13,666 nt of DNA from Alphaproteobacteria bacterium UBA6187 (GTDB taxonomy: Bacteria > Pseudomonadota > Alphaproteobacteria > Rickettsiales > UBA6187): contig DITJ01000084.1 in assembly GCA_002422795.1 (NCBI GenBank), forward strand, positions 1 through 13,666, read 5' to 3'. The notes below the pieces were generated by a model that searched no databases, was not told the origin of the DNA, and saw only the letters and a list, made by a program, of their open reading frames with translations. The position numbers and the translations under genes are program-made. Position 1 is the first letter of the stretch. Every line of letters begins with the position of its first letter. Shown here in pieces: positions 1 through 6,061 of this stretch.

Positions 1-1400
1 TATATTTTGGAAATATCCTCTTTTATTAACTTGCGCTTTTGCTCAAGGTTAGAACTTCTAAACAACAACCCTGCATTCTGAATAAGGTCTAGCAACAGTT
101 TCAGGCTGGTTGTGAACTCTTCGTCTGCCCCGTCAAAGTTAGCAAGTTGCTGGTTTATTTCCTGCTGCCTTTGCTTTAGCTCATACGCTTTTTTGGCATG
201 CTCATCACGTGTAATACTCTCGTTCAATAAAGCGTCTAATAAAATATCTAGTTTATTCTGAATCTGGTTATGTTCATTCTTCAATGATTTTAGTGACGAA
301 TTATGAAATTGCTTCTTTGATTCGTGGCTTTCTTGTAAGTGTTTCCGAATATCAGCCATGATTTTGGCAGGAAAAGCCATATTATCAAAAACTTCAGCCA
401 ATTGATTGAAAACCTGCTCTTCTTTGACCCTTGGAGCTTCACAGCCAGCCTTGCTAGTTCTGGAACAGCACATATAAACATATTTGCCTTTCTTTATTTC
501 AGACGTATATGAACAACCGCAATGACCGCATTGAACTAGCCCACGAAATACAAATGGCTTTTCAGAATATCTAATATGCTTTTTATTAGAGCCGTTTCTT
601 ATATCCTGACATTTATTATAAATTTCTTCAGTAATGATACGTGTGTAATGATGTTCATATAATCTACCCTTATATTCCAAAACACCATAATAGAAACGAT
701 TCTGAATAAGTGCGTGAACCTGACTATTAGATAGTTTTCTGCCTGCTTTTGTACTTAAGCCCCATTCAGCAACTTTCTTTGTTAGTTCACGTAAGGAATA
801 AACGCCTGTAGCATATTCATTAAAAATACGCCTGATATACATAAAACGCTCTTCATCAAGCTTAACTGTAGATTGTCCTTTATCATCTTTGCAGTTTAAA
901 TAGCCTATCGGTGCTTTTGTAATACATTCCCCATTTTCAAGCTTATGGTTCATACTTCTTACTGCATCGTCTGTAAGCCTATTTAAATACTGCTTAGCTA
1001 TAAAAACCTTAGCTTCCCACATAAAAAGGTCGTTACCATTAGACTTTGAGCTAATTATAAAGCCATCCTGCACAAAATGTATTTCAAGCCCCTCAGCCCT
1101 TCGCATTTCATCAAGGTCAACTGCATCTTTGAAATTTCTGGTTACACGGTCAACATTCTGGCAAAGTAAAATAGGCATTTCCCCTGCTTTAAACGTCCTT
1201 AAGTACCTTATAACCTCTTCAAACTTTTTCCTAATTTTTGAGCCAGCACTTTCAGAAAATGAAAACTCTTTGATAATGCTGAAGTTATGCCGTTCTGCAT
1301 ACTCAGTAAGCTTTCGAAGCTGTGCAGGCAACGAATGGCCAAACTCTTCTTGGTCTTTGGTTGATACACGGGCAAACAATATAGCGTTTCTAGTTTTCAT
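1..1400 (-). CDS. Large serine recombinase (C-terminus beyond window)
   Basis: This is a site-specific recombinase of the large serine (resolvase/integrase) type, which cuts and rejoins att-like sites through a phosphoserine link. The frame is open from ATG at 1400 to the left edge, giving 466 visible residues with no stop. The N-terminal resolvase domain holds the catalytic serine in ARVSTKDQ (Ser13) and the arginine motif DRVTRN near residues 67-72. A recombinase (DNA-binding) domain follows at about 150-260. A zinc ribbon is visible as C291-x2-C294, C311/C312 and C320. After it comes a charged, Gln/Lys/Glu-rich probable coiled coil (about 345-440), as in large serine integrases. The start overlaps the Bro-N gene by 11 bp, with AAGG 8-9 bases upstream, so translation is probably coupled. 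It probably mobilises the element whose other genes lie upstream. Family assignment is firm; target site is unknown. Confidence 0.93.
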   Translation of the reverse strand, partial: MKTRNAILFARVSTKDQEEFGHSLPAQLRKLTEYAERHNFSIIKEFSFSESAGSKIRKKFEEVIRYLRTFKAGEMPILLCQNVDRVTRNFKDAVDLDEMRRAEGLEIHFVQDGFIISSKSNGNDLFMWEAKVFIAKQYLNRLTDDAVRSMNHKLENGECITKAPIGYLNCKDDKGQSTVKLDEERFMYIRRIFNEYATGVYSLRELTKKVAEWGLSTKAGRKLSNSQVHALIQNRFYYGVLEYKGRLYEHHYTRIITEEIYNKCQDIRNGSNKKHIRYSEKPFVFRGLVQCGHCGCSYTSEIKKGKYVYMCCSRTSKAGCEAPRVKEEQVFNQLAEVFDNMAFPAKIMADIRKHLQESHESKKQFHNSSLKSLKNEHNQIQNKLDILLDALLNESITRDEHAKKAYELKQRQQEINQQLANFDGADEEFTTSLKLLLDLIQNAGLLFRSSNLEQKRKLIKEDISKI

Positions 1401-2250
1401 CTTTTGTTACCTTCATTTTATCTTCCTTCTTAGGAAGGTAATTTTCTTTTGTAACAACCTTTTTGCCTGATTCAATCTCAAGCTGCTTTCTTGCGTTGCC
1501 TGCAACAGTGCCGCCTGTTCTGGCCGCTTGATAATTTTCTTTGAAGCCTTTAGCATCTTTATTGCGTGCAATTTCAGTTGTGGAAGCCTCACCAAGCATC
1601 GAAAAGATAAGCTCAAGGTCTGTCATGTGGTCACGTAAGTTTTCGCGCTTCAGGCTCTTAAGTTTCTTATATTGACTTGGAGTCATTCCAAAAGCGGCCT
1701 TGGATATTTCAGCCGTTAATATAGAATATTCCTTTTTTTCTTTTACACCTCGTTTTTGCCATTCGTCTGTTAACTCTTCACGGATAGCAATACCTCGCAT
1801 ACGCTTTTCAATCCAAGCTTCTGAATATCCCTTTGCTTTGTAAGTTGCCCTTATTCTTTTTGAAGCAAGCTCAGGGTCTTCTATTTCCTGTATGCGTTCA
1901 TAACCAACTTTTGCCAACCAGCGTTTAAAAGGTTCTGCTTTAGGGGACGGAATAGACTGTATAAGCCTAAATATTGTTTCGGTATTTGCACTATCTGTTT
2001 CCCTAAGTTTGCCATCTGGTGCTTTTAATTTCAAACGTACGCAACTTGCGTACACTTCAGAAAAGCCTTCTTTTTCTGCAAGCCTACGCTTCATATCAGT
2101 CCAATAACGTCTTGGAGTTTGGCTATCTGTTAGAGCTTCAATTATATCAATAACCGAAAAATGCCACTCCCCCTTATGAAGGGTTCGCCTTATGTCCTTA
2201 CCCTTAAAGACGGCTATGTGATTATTTTCTATAAGTTCATTATTAGTCAT
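1390..2250 (-). CDS. Bro-N domain antirepressor-like protein
   Basis: This 286-residue protein has an N-terminal Bro-N-like domain (about residues 10-115), including the segment GEWHFSVIDIIEALTDS and the following RRYW. The C-terminal half (about 170-270, with ENLRDHMTDLELIFSMLGEA) resembles the C-terminal part of phage antirepressor/DinD-like Bro proteins. Such proteins bind DNA and are common in prophages and large DNA viruses, where they are proposed to counter repressors. A GGAGT ribosome-binding site lies 5 bases before the ATG. Its last codons overlap the start of the serine recombinase (11 bp), so the two genes are one transcription unit and may work together in control of integration or excision; that functional link is inference. 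Domain assignment is from remembered family patterns, not a search. Confidence 0.82.
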   Translation of the reverse strand: MTNNELIENNHIAVFKGKDIRRTLHKGEWHFSVIDIIEALTDSQTPRRYWTDMKRRLAEKEGFSEVYASCVRLKLKAPDGKLRETDSANTETIFRLIQSIPSPKAEPFKRWLAKVGYERIQEIEDPELASKRIRATYKAKGYSEAWIEKRMRGIAIREELTDEWQKRGVKEKKEYSILTAEISKAAFGMTPSQYKKLKSLKRENLRDHMTDLELIFSMLGEASTTEIARNKDAKGFKENYQAARTGGTVAGNARKQLEIESGKKVVTKENYLPKKEDKMKVTKDEN

Positions 2251-2255
2251 TTTTT

Positions 2256-2260
2256 ACTCC
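2256..2260 (-). promoter_or_regulatory. Ribosome-binding site of the Bro-N gene
   Basis: The minus strand reads GGAGT, with 5 bases between it and the ATG at 2250. It supports this start for the Bro-N protein. Confidence 0.65.
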
Positions 2261-2278
2261 ATATTTATGTTTTTACAG

Positions 2279-2518
2279 TTAAGAAGGGTTATTGGCTATG
2301 TCAAATTTTGTTAGGCTCACTGGTTCAAAAACATCTAAATGCTTTTTTACGTTTTGTAGAGCCATCCATCGACTTGATTTTTCAGGAATATATTTTTGGC
2401 AATCAGCTATTATTCTGCTGATAGTTCTTTTGCTATTGCCTGCAAACACGGCCTTTAAAGAATTAGCGCCTGATTTTTGTAAAATGCTAAATCCAGCAGC
2501 AGATTTAAGCGTGTTTAC
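2279..2518 (-). pseudogene. Truncated unknown gene upstream of Bro-N (C-terminal remnant)
   Basis: About 80 codons are open on the minus strand and end 28 bp before the Bro-N start, on the same strand and in probable operon order. The peptide includes SILQKSGANSLKAVF and ends KFDIANNPS. The frame stays open into the IS3 remnant to an ATG at 2611, but that upstream part lies antisense to recognisable transposase sequence. The native N-terminus was therefore most likely removed by the IS3 insertion. I do not recognise the family. It may still be translated from a fused start, but a broken gene is the simpler reading. Confidence 0.5.
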
Positions 2519-2757
2519 AGGATTTATCGTGAGCTGGAGCTGAATTTGCGGATCAAGCCGCGCAAGCGCCTTGTGCGCGAAAAGCCTGATAAGCTGGCGG
2601 TGCCGGAGCATCCTAATGATACCTGGTCGATGGATTTTATGGCCGACAGCCTAAGCGGTGGCCAGAAATTCCGTACCTTCAACGTGCTTGATGATTTTAA
2701 CCGCGAAGGGCTTGGCATTTAGGTTGACGTCTCGATTCCGGCTGCACGGGTCACTCG
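2519..2757 (+). pseudogene. IS3-family transposase OrfB remnant
   Basis: The plus-strand translation begins RIYRELELNLRIKPRKR and continues through NDTWSMDFMADSLSGG to NVLDDFNREGLGI. This is the core of an IS3-family (IS407-like) OrfB with the first catalytic Asp in the WSMDFM motif. The frame is broken by TAG at about 2720, where relatives have a sense codon before VDVSIPAARVTR. Homology stops at about 2757, where Tn3-type sequence begins. No OrfA, no rest of the DDE domain and no terminal repeats are present. The fragment is visibly richer in G+C than its flanks, which supports foreign origin. It is dead DNA that cuts the minus-strand gene to its left. Confidence 0.85.
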
Positions 2758-2765
2758 GGCAGCCG

Positions 2766-3482
2766 ACACGTCTCATGACTGATACCGGAGCCTATAGTGA
2801 TGTGGTATTTGGAATTTTTCGTCTTTTGGGTTATCGCTTTAGTCCAAGACTAGCGGATATAGGAGGTTCTAGTTTCTGGCGTGTTGATCCGCGTGCTGAT
2901 TATGGCACACTTAACGCTATCGCTAATCATCAAATAAAACTTTCAAATATTGAGCCGCATTGGGATGATGTGTTGCGGCTTATTGGGTCTCTAAAACTTG
3001 GTAGAGTTCCAGCAACGGGTATTATGCGCACATTACAAGTTGGAGACCGGCCAACCCCACTGGCTTTGGCTCTGGCGGAAATTGGCAGAATCGACAAAAC
3101 AATTCATACATTGAATTTTATTGATGATGAAAACCAACGCCGGGCTATATTATTACAGCTTAATCTTGGTGAAGGGAGACATGCATTGGCGCGTGACATA
3201 TTTCACGGTAAACGAGGGGAGTTACATCAACAATACAGGGAAGGTCAGGAAGACCAGCTAGGCGCGCTCGGAATAGTACTAAATGTAGTGGTATTATGGA
3301 ACACTATTTATATGGACGCTGCATTGTCACAACTTCGCAAAGAGGGCTATATTATTCTTGATGAAGACACTGCCAGACTTTCACCTTTTACTCGTGACAA
3401 TATAAATATGCTTGGTCGCTACTCATTTTCAATGAATGATTCTGTTGCTCGCGGAGAATTGCGGCCACTCCGAAATCCTTAA
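2766..3482 (+). pseudogene. Tn3-family transposase, C-terminal fragment
   Basis: About 235 residues match the C-terminal catalytic part of Tn3-family TnpA (full length about 950-1000 residues). The visible order is MTDTGAYSDVVFGIF, FSPRLADIGGSSFWRVDP, then GEGRHALARDIFHGKRGE, REGQEDQLGALGIVLNVVVLW and the terminal INMLGRYSF...ARGELRPL. The C-terminal catalytic glutamate region (REGQEDQLG) is present. The N-terminal three quarters are absent; the upstream sequence is IS3 OrfB in another frame, so the protein cannot be functional. The open frame starting at ATG 2658 carries about 35 residues of IS3 shadow at its front. I see no clear 38-bp Tn3 terminal repeat after the stop. The toxin-antitoxin pair begins about 160 bp downstream. 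Confidence 0.9.
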
Positions 3483-3580
3483 TAATTTTCTTAATCCTAG
3501 GTTGTCAGAACCTCTACCAAACAAAATAACATCTATATCTCAGACTATTGCCATATGCATAGTAAATTACATGATTATTC

Positions 3581-3609
3581 TTGCCCATTATGGCTATTTT
3601 AGCTATAAT
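3581..3609 (+). promoter_or_regulatory. Promoter and candidate operator of toxin-antitoxin pair 1
   Basis: A -35 TTGCCC (3581-3586) and a perfect -10 TATAAT (3604-3609) are separated by 17 bases, 31 bases before the antitoxin ATG. The spacer contains an imperfect inverted repeat, TATGGCTA-TTT-TAGCTATA (about 3590-3608, 7 of 8 pairs). It overlaps the -10, as expected for an operator bound by a Phd/YefM-type autorepressor. Confidence 0.7.
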
Positions 3610-3640
3610 AGAGATGTTAAGCTTTTGTTTGGAGGCACCT

Positions 3641-3901
3641 ATGGGTACAATCAGAGTAACAGCCACAGAATTTCAAAACGCAATTGGTATGTTTAGCGAT
3701 AAAGCACTACGTGAGCCGGTAACAATAACCAAGCAAGGTCGTGATAATTTAGTACTATTGTCTGCTGAAGAATTTATGCTATTGAAGCGTCGATACCGCA
3801 AGGTAGGGCTAGCTGAAGAAATATCTGAGGAAATGCTTGCTGCTGTGTTGTCCGCAAAAGCTCCTGATGCGGCAAAAGCATTTGATCATGAAGTGAAATA
3901 A
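3641..3901 (+). CDS. Phd/YefM-type antitoxin (pair 1)
   Basis: This 86-residue protein begins MGTIRVTATEFQNAIGMFSD and contains REPVTITKQGRDNLVLLSAEEF, the pattern of the Phd/YefM fold. In this family the N-terminal half dimerises and binds the operator, while the C-terminal tail (here ISEEMLAAVLSAKAPD) neutralises the toxin. I chose ATG 3641 because GGAGG lies 5 bases upstream and the homology starts there; an in-frame TTG at 3581 would place the promoter inside the gene. The toxin gene follows after 6 bases. Expression is probably autoregulated through the inverted repeat overlapping the promoter. It closely parallels the second antitoxin at 12895-13161 in layout but not in sequence. Confidence 0.85.
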   Translation: MGTIRVTATEFQNAIGMFSDKALREPVTITKQGRDNLVLLSAEEFMLLKRRYRKVGLAEEISEEMLAAVLSAKAPDAAKAFDHEVK

Positions 3902-3907
3902 TAACTC

Positions 3908-4348
3908 ATGACATTTCCAGCCCCACTTCCAGCATTGGTTATTCGTTACAGTTATTTATGGCATAGCGAGTTTATCTCTGGTAGCGAAGAGGGAATAAAA
4001 GATCGGCCTTGTGCTATAGTAGCTGCTATCAAAACTGATCGTGACGTACAGAAAATTTTAGTCCTACCTGTCACTCATAGCGCCCCGAAATTTCCAGAGA
4101 ATGCCATTGAGATTCCCCAAGAAACAAAAAGACGACTTGGCCTTGATGGCGAACGATCATGGGTTGTTCTTACAGAATGGAATGAGTTTTCATGGCCTGG
4201 ACCTGATTTGCGCATGGTGGTTTCTACAAGTGGTGAAAAGACTATTGCTTATGGCTATCTCCCAGCAAAATTTTTTGAAAAGATACGTATTGCTTTCATA
4301 GAAAGGATGCAAAAAGGTTCTATACAGAAAGTCAGGCGGACTGAATAG
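3908..4348 (+). CDS. PemK/MazF-like toxin (pair 1)
   Basis: This 146-residue protein has the segments VIRYSYLWHSEF, EEGIKDRPCAIV, ILVLPVTHSAP, SWVVLTEWNEFSWPGPDLR and YGYLPAKFFEKI. I associate these with the alphaproteobacterial group of PemK/MazF-family toxins, which are typically RNA-cleaving SH3-like barrels. The KDRPC...VLPVTH layout matches the usual order of a MazF-type loop and strands. It starts 6 bp after the antitoxin stop and should be coupled to it. A strong AGGAGG overlaps its own TAG stop and precedes a small ORF. It shares segments throughout with the toxin at 12460-12891. Ribonuclease activity is inferred from the family, not shown by the sequence. Confidence 0.78.
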   Translation: MTFPAPLPALVIRYSYLWHSEFISGSEEGIKDRPCAIVAAIKTDRDVQKILVLPVTHSAPKFPENAIEIPQETKRRLGLDGERSWVVLTEWNEFSWPGPDLRMVVSTSGEKTIAYGYLPAKFFEKIRIAFIERMQKGSIQKVRRTE

Positions 4349-4358
4349 GAGGTCTCGA

Positions 4359-4442
4359 ATGATATTTCATTGGGTAAACGAAGCACTCAATTTCTTAAGT
4401 CGGTTAACTGTTCCATTGCTCCCCAAACCCCATATTGTGTAA
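4359..4442 (+). CDS. Possible 27-residue ORF behind toxin 1
   Basis: ATG at 4359 is preceded by a perfect AGGAGG (4347-4352), 6 bases away and overlapping the toxin's TAG stop. The frame encodes 27 residues, beginning MIFHWVNEALNFLSR and ending with TAA at 4440-4442. The peptide is hydrophobic to amphipathic and proline-rich near its end. It could be a third member of the toxin-antitoxin transcript, or the N-terminal stub of a gene cut by later rearrangement. The ribosome-binding site is the best in the window, which is the main support. No family is recognised. Confidence 0.4.
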   Translation: MIFHWVNEALNFLSRLTVPLLPKPHIV

Positions 4443-4692
4443 TCTTTATTATTATTACCGATTTACTATTTTATCTGCACCGAAACTGTATAGCTTCCTT
4501 ACTCCTGCTACGGTATATTTAACTTATCTGCTTCAGTTTATTCTGTCGCAGACTGAGCCAGTGAAATTAGTTCTGTACTTAGGTATAGAAAAATTACATT
4601 CACTGGCTCTTTGCCATTACTAGATAAGGCTTCACCTTTTGCCGGGCCTTTGTGAGCTAATATAGTGGCACGAACAGCTTTAAGTTGTTCCG
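4443..4692. other. Gene-poor stretch with an unidentified minus-strand open frame
   Basis: No intact gene is visible. On the minus strand, from about 4690 to 4541, a frame reads LKAVRATILAHKGPAKGE and on to LYLSTELISLAQ. Its upstream part overlaps the Tn3 N-terminal remnant in another frame, so it is probably a piece of an unrelated gene or a chance frame. A perfect 11-bp inverted repeat lies inside and is listed separately. Confidence 0.35.
4555..4609. repeat. 55-bp structure with 11-bp inverted arms
   Basis: GAGCCAGTGAA (4555-4565) and its exact reverse complement TTCACTGGCTC (4599-4609) flank a 33-bp AT-rich middle. The arms could form a long-loop hairpin, or be the ends of a very small or eroded mobile element. 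No T-run follows on either side, so a classical terminator is unlikely. Confidence 0.5.
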
Positions 4693-4890
4693 TTAAAACC
4701 GCTTTGATATTTTGAAGTATCCCCAACTAAGTAAAAAACCTATCTGGTTGGATGGACTGCGTAATTTCATCGCCATTTCAACAAGTTTGTTTGAAAAATC
4801 AAAACAAGATTTGCGCTGCAACGCAGAAAATTCTGTAGGCTTATTAAAATCTCGTAAGTTGCTTTTATCAAGAATATTCATACGTGGCAT
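4693..4890 (-). pseudogene. Tn3-family transposase, N-terminal remnant (DUF4158-like)
   Basis: Sixty-five residues begin MPRMNILDKSNLRDF. They continue through EFSALQRKSCFDF and NQIGFLLSWGYFKISKRF, matching the N-terminal DUF4158-like domain of Tn3-family transposases in content and order. The frame stops at 4693 exactly where relatives continue with a second Phe, so the rest of the roughly 1000-residue enzyme is missing. It points opposite to the C-terminal Tn3 fragment at 2766-3482. The two are therefore not simply halves of one transposase unless an inversion occurred. No complete terminal repeat was identified upstream. Confidence 0.7.
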
Positions 4891-5109
4891 TAATTGCTAT
4901 CCTTGATAGTGTTACTTTTCTATTTTTATAGAAAAAGTTTATCAAAATTGCACTTAAAGTAAACTTATTACTACAGAGAAAAAAGTGTTTACTAATGCTT
5001 ACTGAGCAAATAATTTGGGTACTAAAAATATTAGTTAATTTATAAATTCTATGGCGTGTTTTGTACCTTTGCAACGATTAACCCATTGTTGATAGAAAAT
5101 TCTACTCTA
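4891..5109. other. AT-rich intergenic stretch
   Basis: I see no gene here. The only structure is a short AT-rich inverted repeat at about 4915-4936 (CTTTTCTAT pairing with ATAGAAAAG-like sequence). It could be a weak hairpin or part of the lost control region of the Tn3 remnant to its left. Confidence 0.4.
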
Positions 5110-5287
5110 ATGCGCAATTATTTTCAGGGGGATTACCCTGGCATCTACCACCGTTATAATGCCATTGCACCGCATGATTGATCTGGATGATATAGGCAAC
5201 ATGGCGGCATTTCTGGTTAGTGACCTTGCCAAAAACATCACTGGTGGTGTACATATGGTTGATGGCGGATATGAAATAATTGATTAG
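5110..5287 (+). pseudogene. FabI-like enoyl-ACP reductase / SDR C-terminal remnant
   Basis: Two frames together read as the last 60 or so residues of a FabI-like short-chain dehydrogenase. The first is MRNYFQGDYPGIYHRYNAIAP (5110-5172). After a shift at about 5167-5173 the second reads RMIDLDDIGNMAAFLVSDLA, then KNITGGVHMVDGGYEIID and TAG at 5285-5287. The DDIGNMAAFLVSDL and TGG...VDGGY segments are the conserved C-terminal strand and helix of the Rossmann fold. The cofactor-binding and catalytic parts are absent, so no activity is possible. It is a leftover of a displaced gene. Confidence 0.75.
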
Positions 5288-5299
5288 CAAAGGAAAAAA

Positions 5300-5377
5300 A
5301 TAGGATAAATAATCGTTAGTGATGCAAAAATAACGGCGCTTATAATAAAAACGGTACAGTATAGATAGGATAAATAA
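5300..5377. repeat. 13-bp direct repeat pair upstream of the cupin gene
   Basis: ATAGGATAAATAA occurs at 5300-5312 and again at 5365-5377, 65 bp apart (about six helical turns). It lies in the 195-bp gap before the cupin gene, which also holds a TATAAT at 5341-5346. A regulator-binding pair is possible, but a chance AT-rich repeat is not excluded. Confidence 0.45.
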
Positions 5378-5482
5378 AGTACGCTCGTGCTTTTCAGGAT
5401 TATAATCTGCAAAATTTTTTTACCCTAGCCTATAACCAACATGAAAAGTATTTGTATAAATCAATAAATATTAAGAAAATAT

Positions 5483-5911
5483 ATGCCACTTAAACACAGA
5501 AAGTTAATTACTGAGGGAATCCAGCAACCTCTGGAACTTGTAAAATTTCATAATGCCGCACCATTTACGCGCCGCCTTATGGCTGGCAAGGCGCTTAATA
5601 ATAACTCCCAGAAACACATTGCAGTACACGAGATCAGAGATAAATTACCCGCGGAAATAAGAAACAATTCCGTCCCTCATGCGCATAATTGCGATGAATG
5701 GAATTTAATCCTAAGTTTTGATCATTTACTCTTCAGGATAATGCTTGAAGATGAAGTTTATGAGGTCGAAGCCCCTGCTTCTATTTATATTCCTAAGGGA
5801 TTGGTGCACTCTGCAAATGTTATTGAAGGGCAGGGGTTTTATATCGCAATCCTTGATTGCGTTGATTATGAGAAGTCCCTGGTGGAAATGAATCCACCAA
5901 TATTACCATAA
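5483..5911 (+). CDS. Single-domain cupin protein
   Basis: This 142-residue protein carries both cupin motifs. Motif 1 is PHAHNCDEW with likely metal ligands His66, His68 and Glu72. Motif 2 is IPKGLVHSAN with His109. The C-terminal half (about residues 64-125) is thus a small metal-binding beta-barrel, while the N-terminal 60 residues are not assigned. Cupins range from isomerases and dioxygenases to ligand sensors, and nothing here fixes the reaction or substrate. The ATG follows a weak AAGAAA sequence. There is no signal peptide, so it should be cytoplasmic. It lies 150 bp before the autotransporter on the same strand, but the intervening promoter-like sequence argues against a strict operon. 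Confidence 0.75.
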   Translation: MPLKHRKLITEGIQQPLELVKFHNAAPFTRRLMAGKALNNNSQKHIAVHEIRDKLPAEIRNNSVPHAHNCDEWNLILSFDHLLFRIMLEDEVYEVEAPASIYIPKGLVHSANVIEGQGFYIAILDCVDYEKSLVEMNPPILP

Positions 5912-5993
5912 ATTGATTATCCAGGCTCCCCATAATAATATGCAACATATTTAAAATATTTTTGTTATTTTCTGATGTTTTTTCTATTACTGG

Positions 5994-6037
5994 TTGACAT
6001 CGTGGTATTTCTTTTACTACTCTTTAAGGTATACCTT
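5994..6037 (+). promoter_or_regulatory. Autotransporter promoter region with 12-bp palindrome
   Basis: A consensus -35 TTGACA (5994-5999) is followed after 18 bases by a poor -10, TACTCT (6018-6023). A perfect palindrome AAGGTATACCTT occupies 6026-6037, just past the -10 and 24 bases before the start codon. It is well placed for an operator or an RNA 5' structure. Confidence 0.5.
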
Positions 6038-6061
6038 GATAAATTTTAAAGGATTATTACT

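Noticed and set aside
290..481. 63-codon minus-strand frame starting MFICAVPELARL
   Set aside because: It is out of frame with the recombinase zinc-ribbon region that covers it; the recombinase frame carries the conserved cysteines.
1129..1616. Open frames on either strand within the recombinase and Bro-N genes
   Set aside because: They are shadows of two clearly conserved coding frames.
2658..2765. N-terminal part of a 274-codon frame as a real start of the Tn3 transposase
   Set aside because: This part is IS3 OrfB read in the wrong frame; true Tn3 similarity begins at about 2766.
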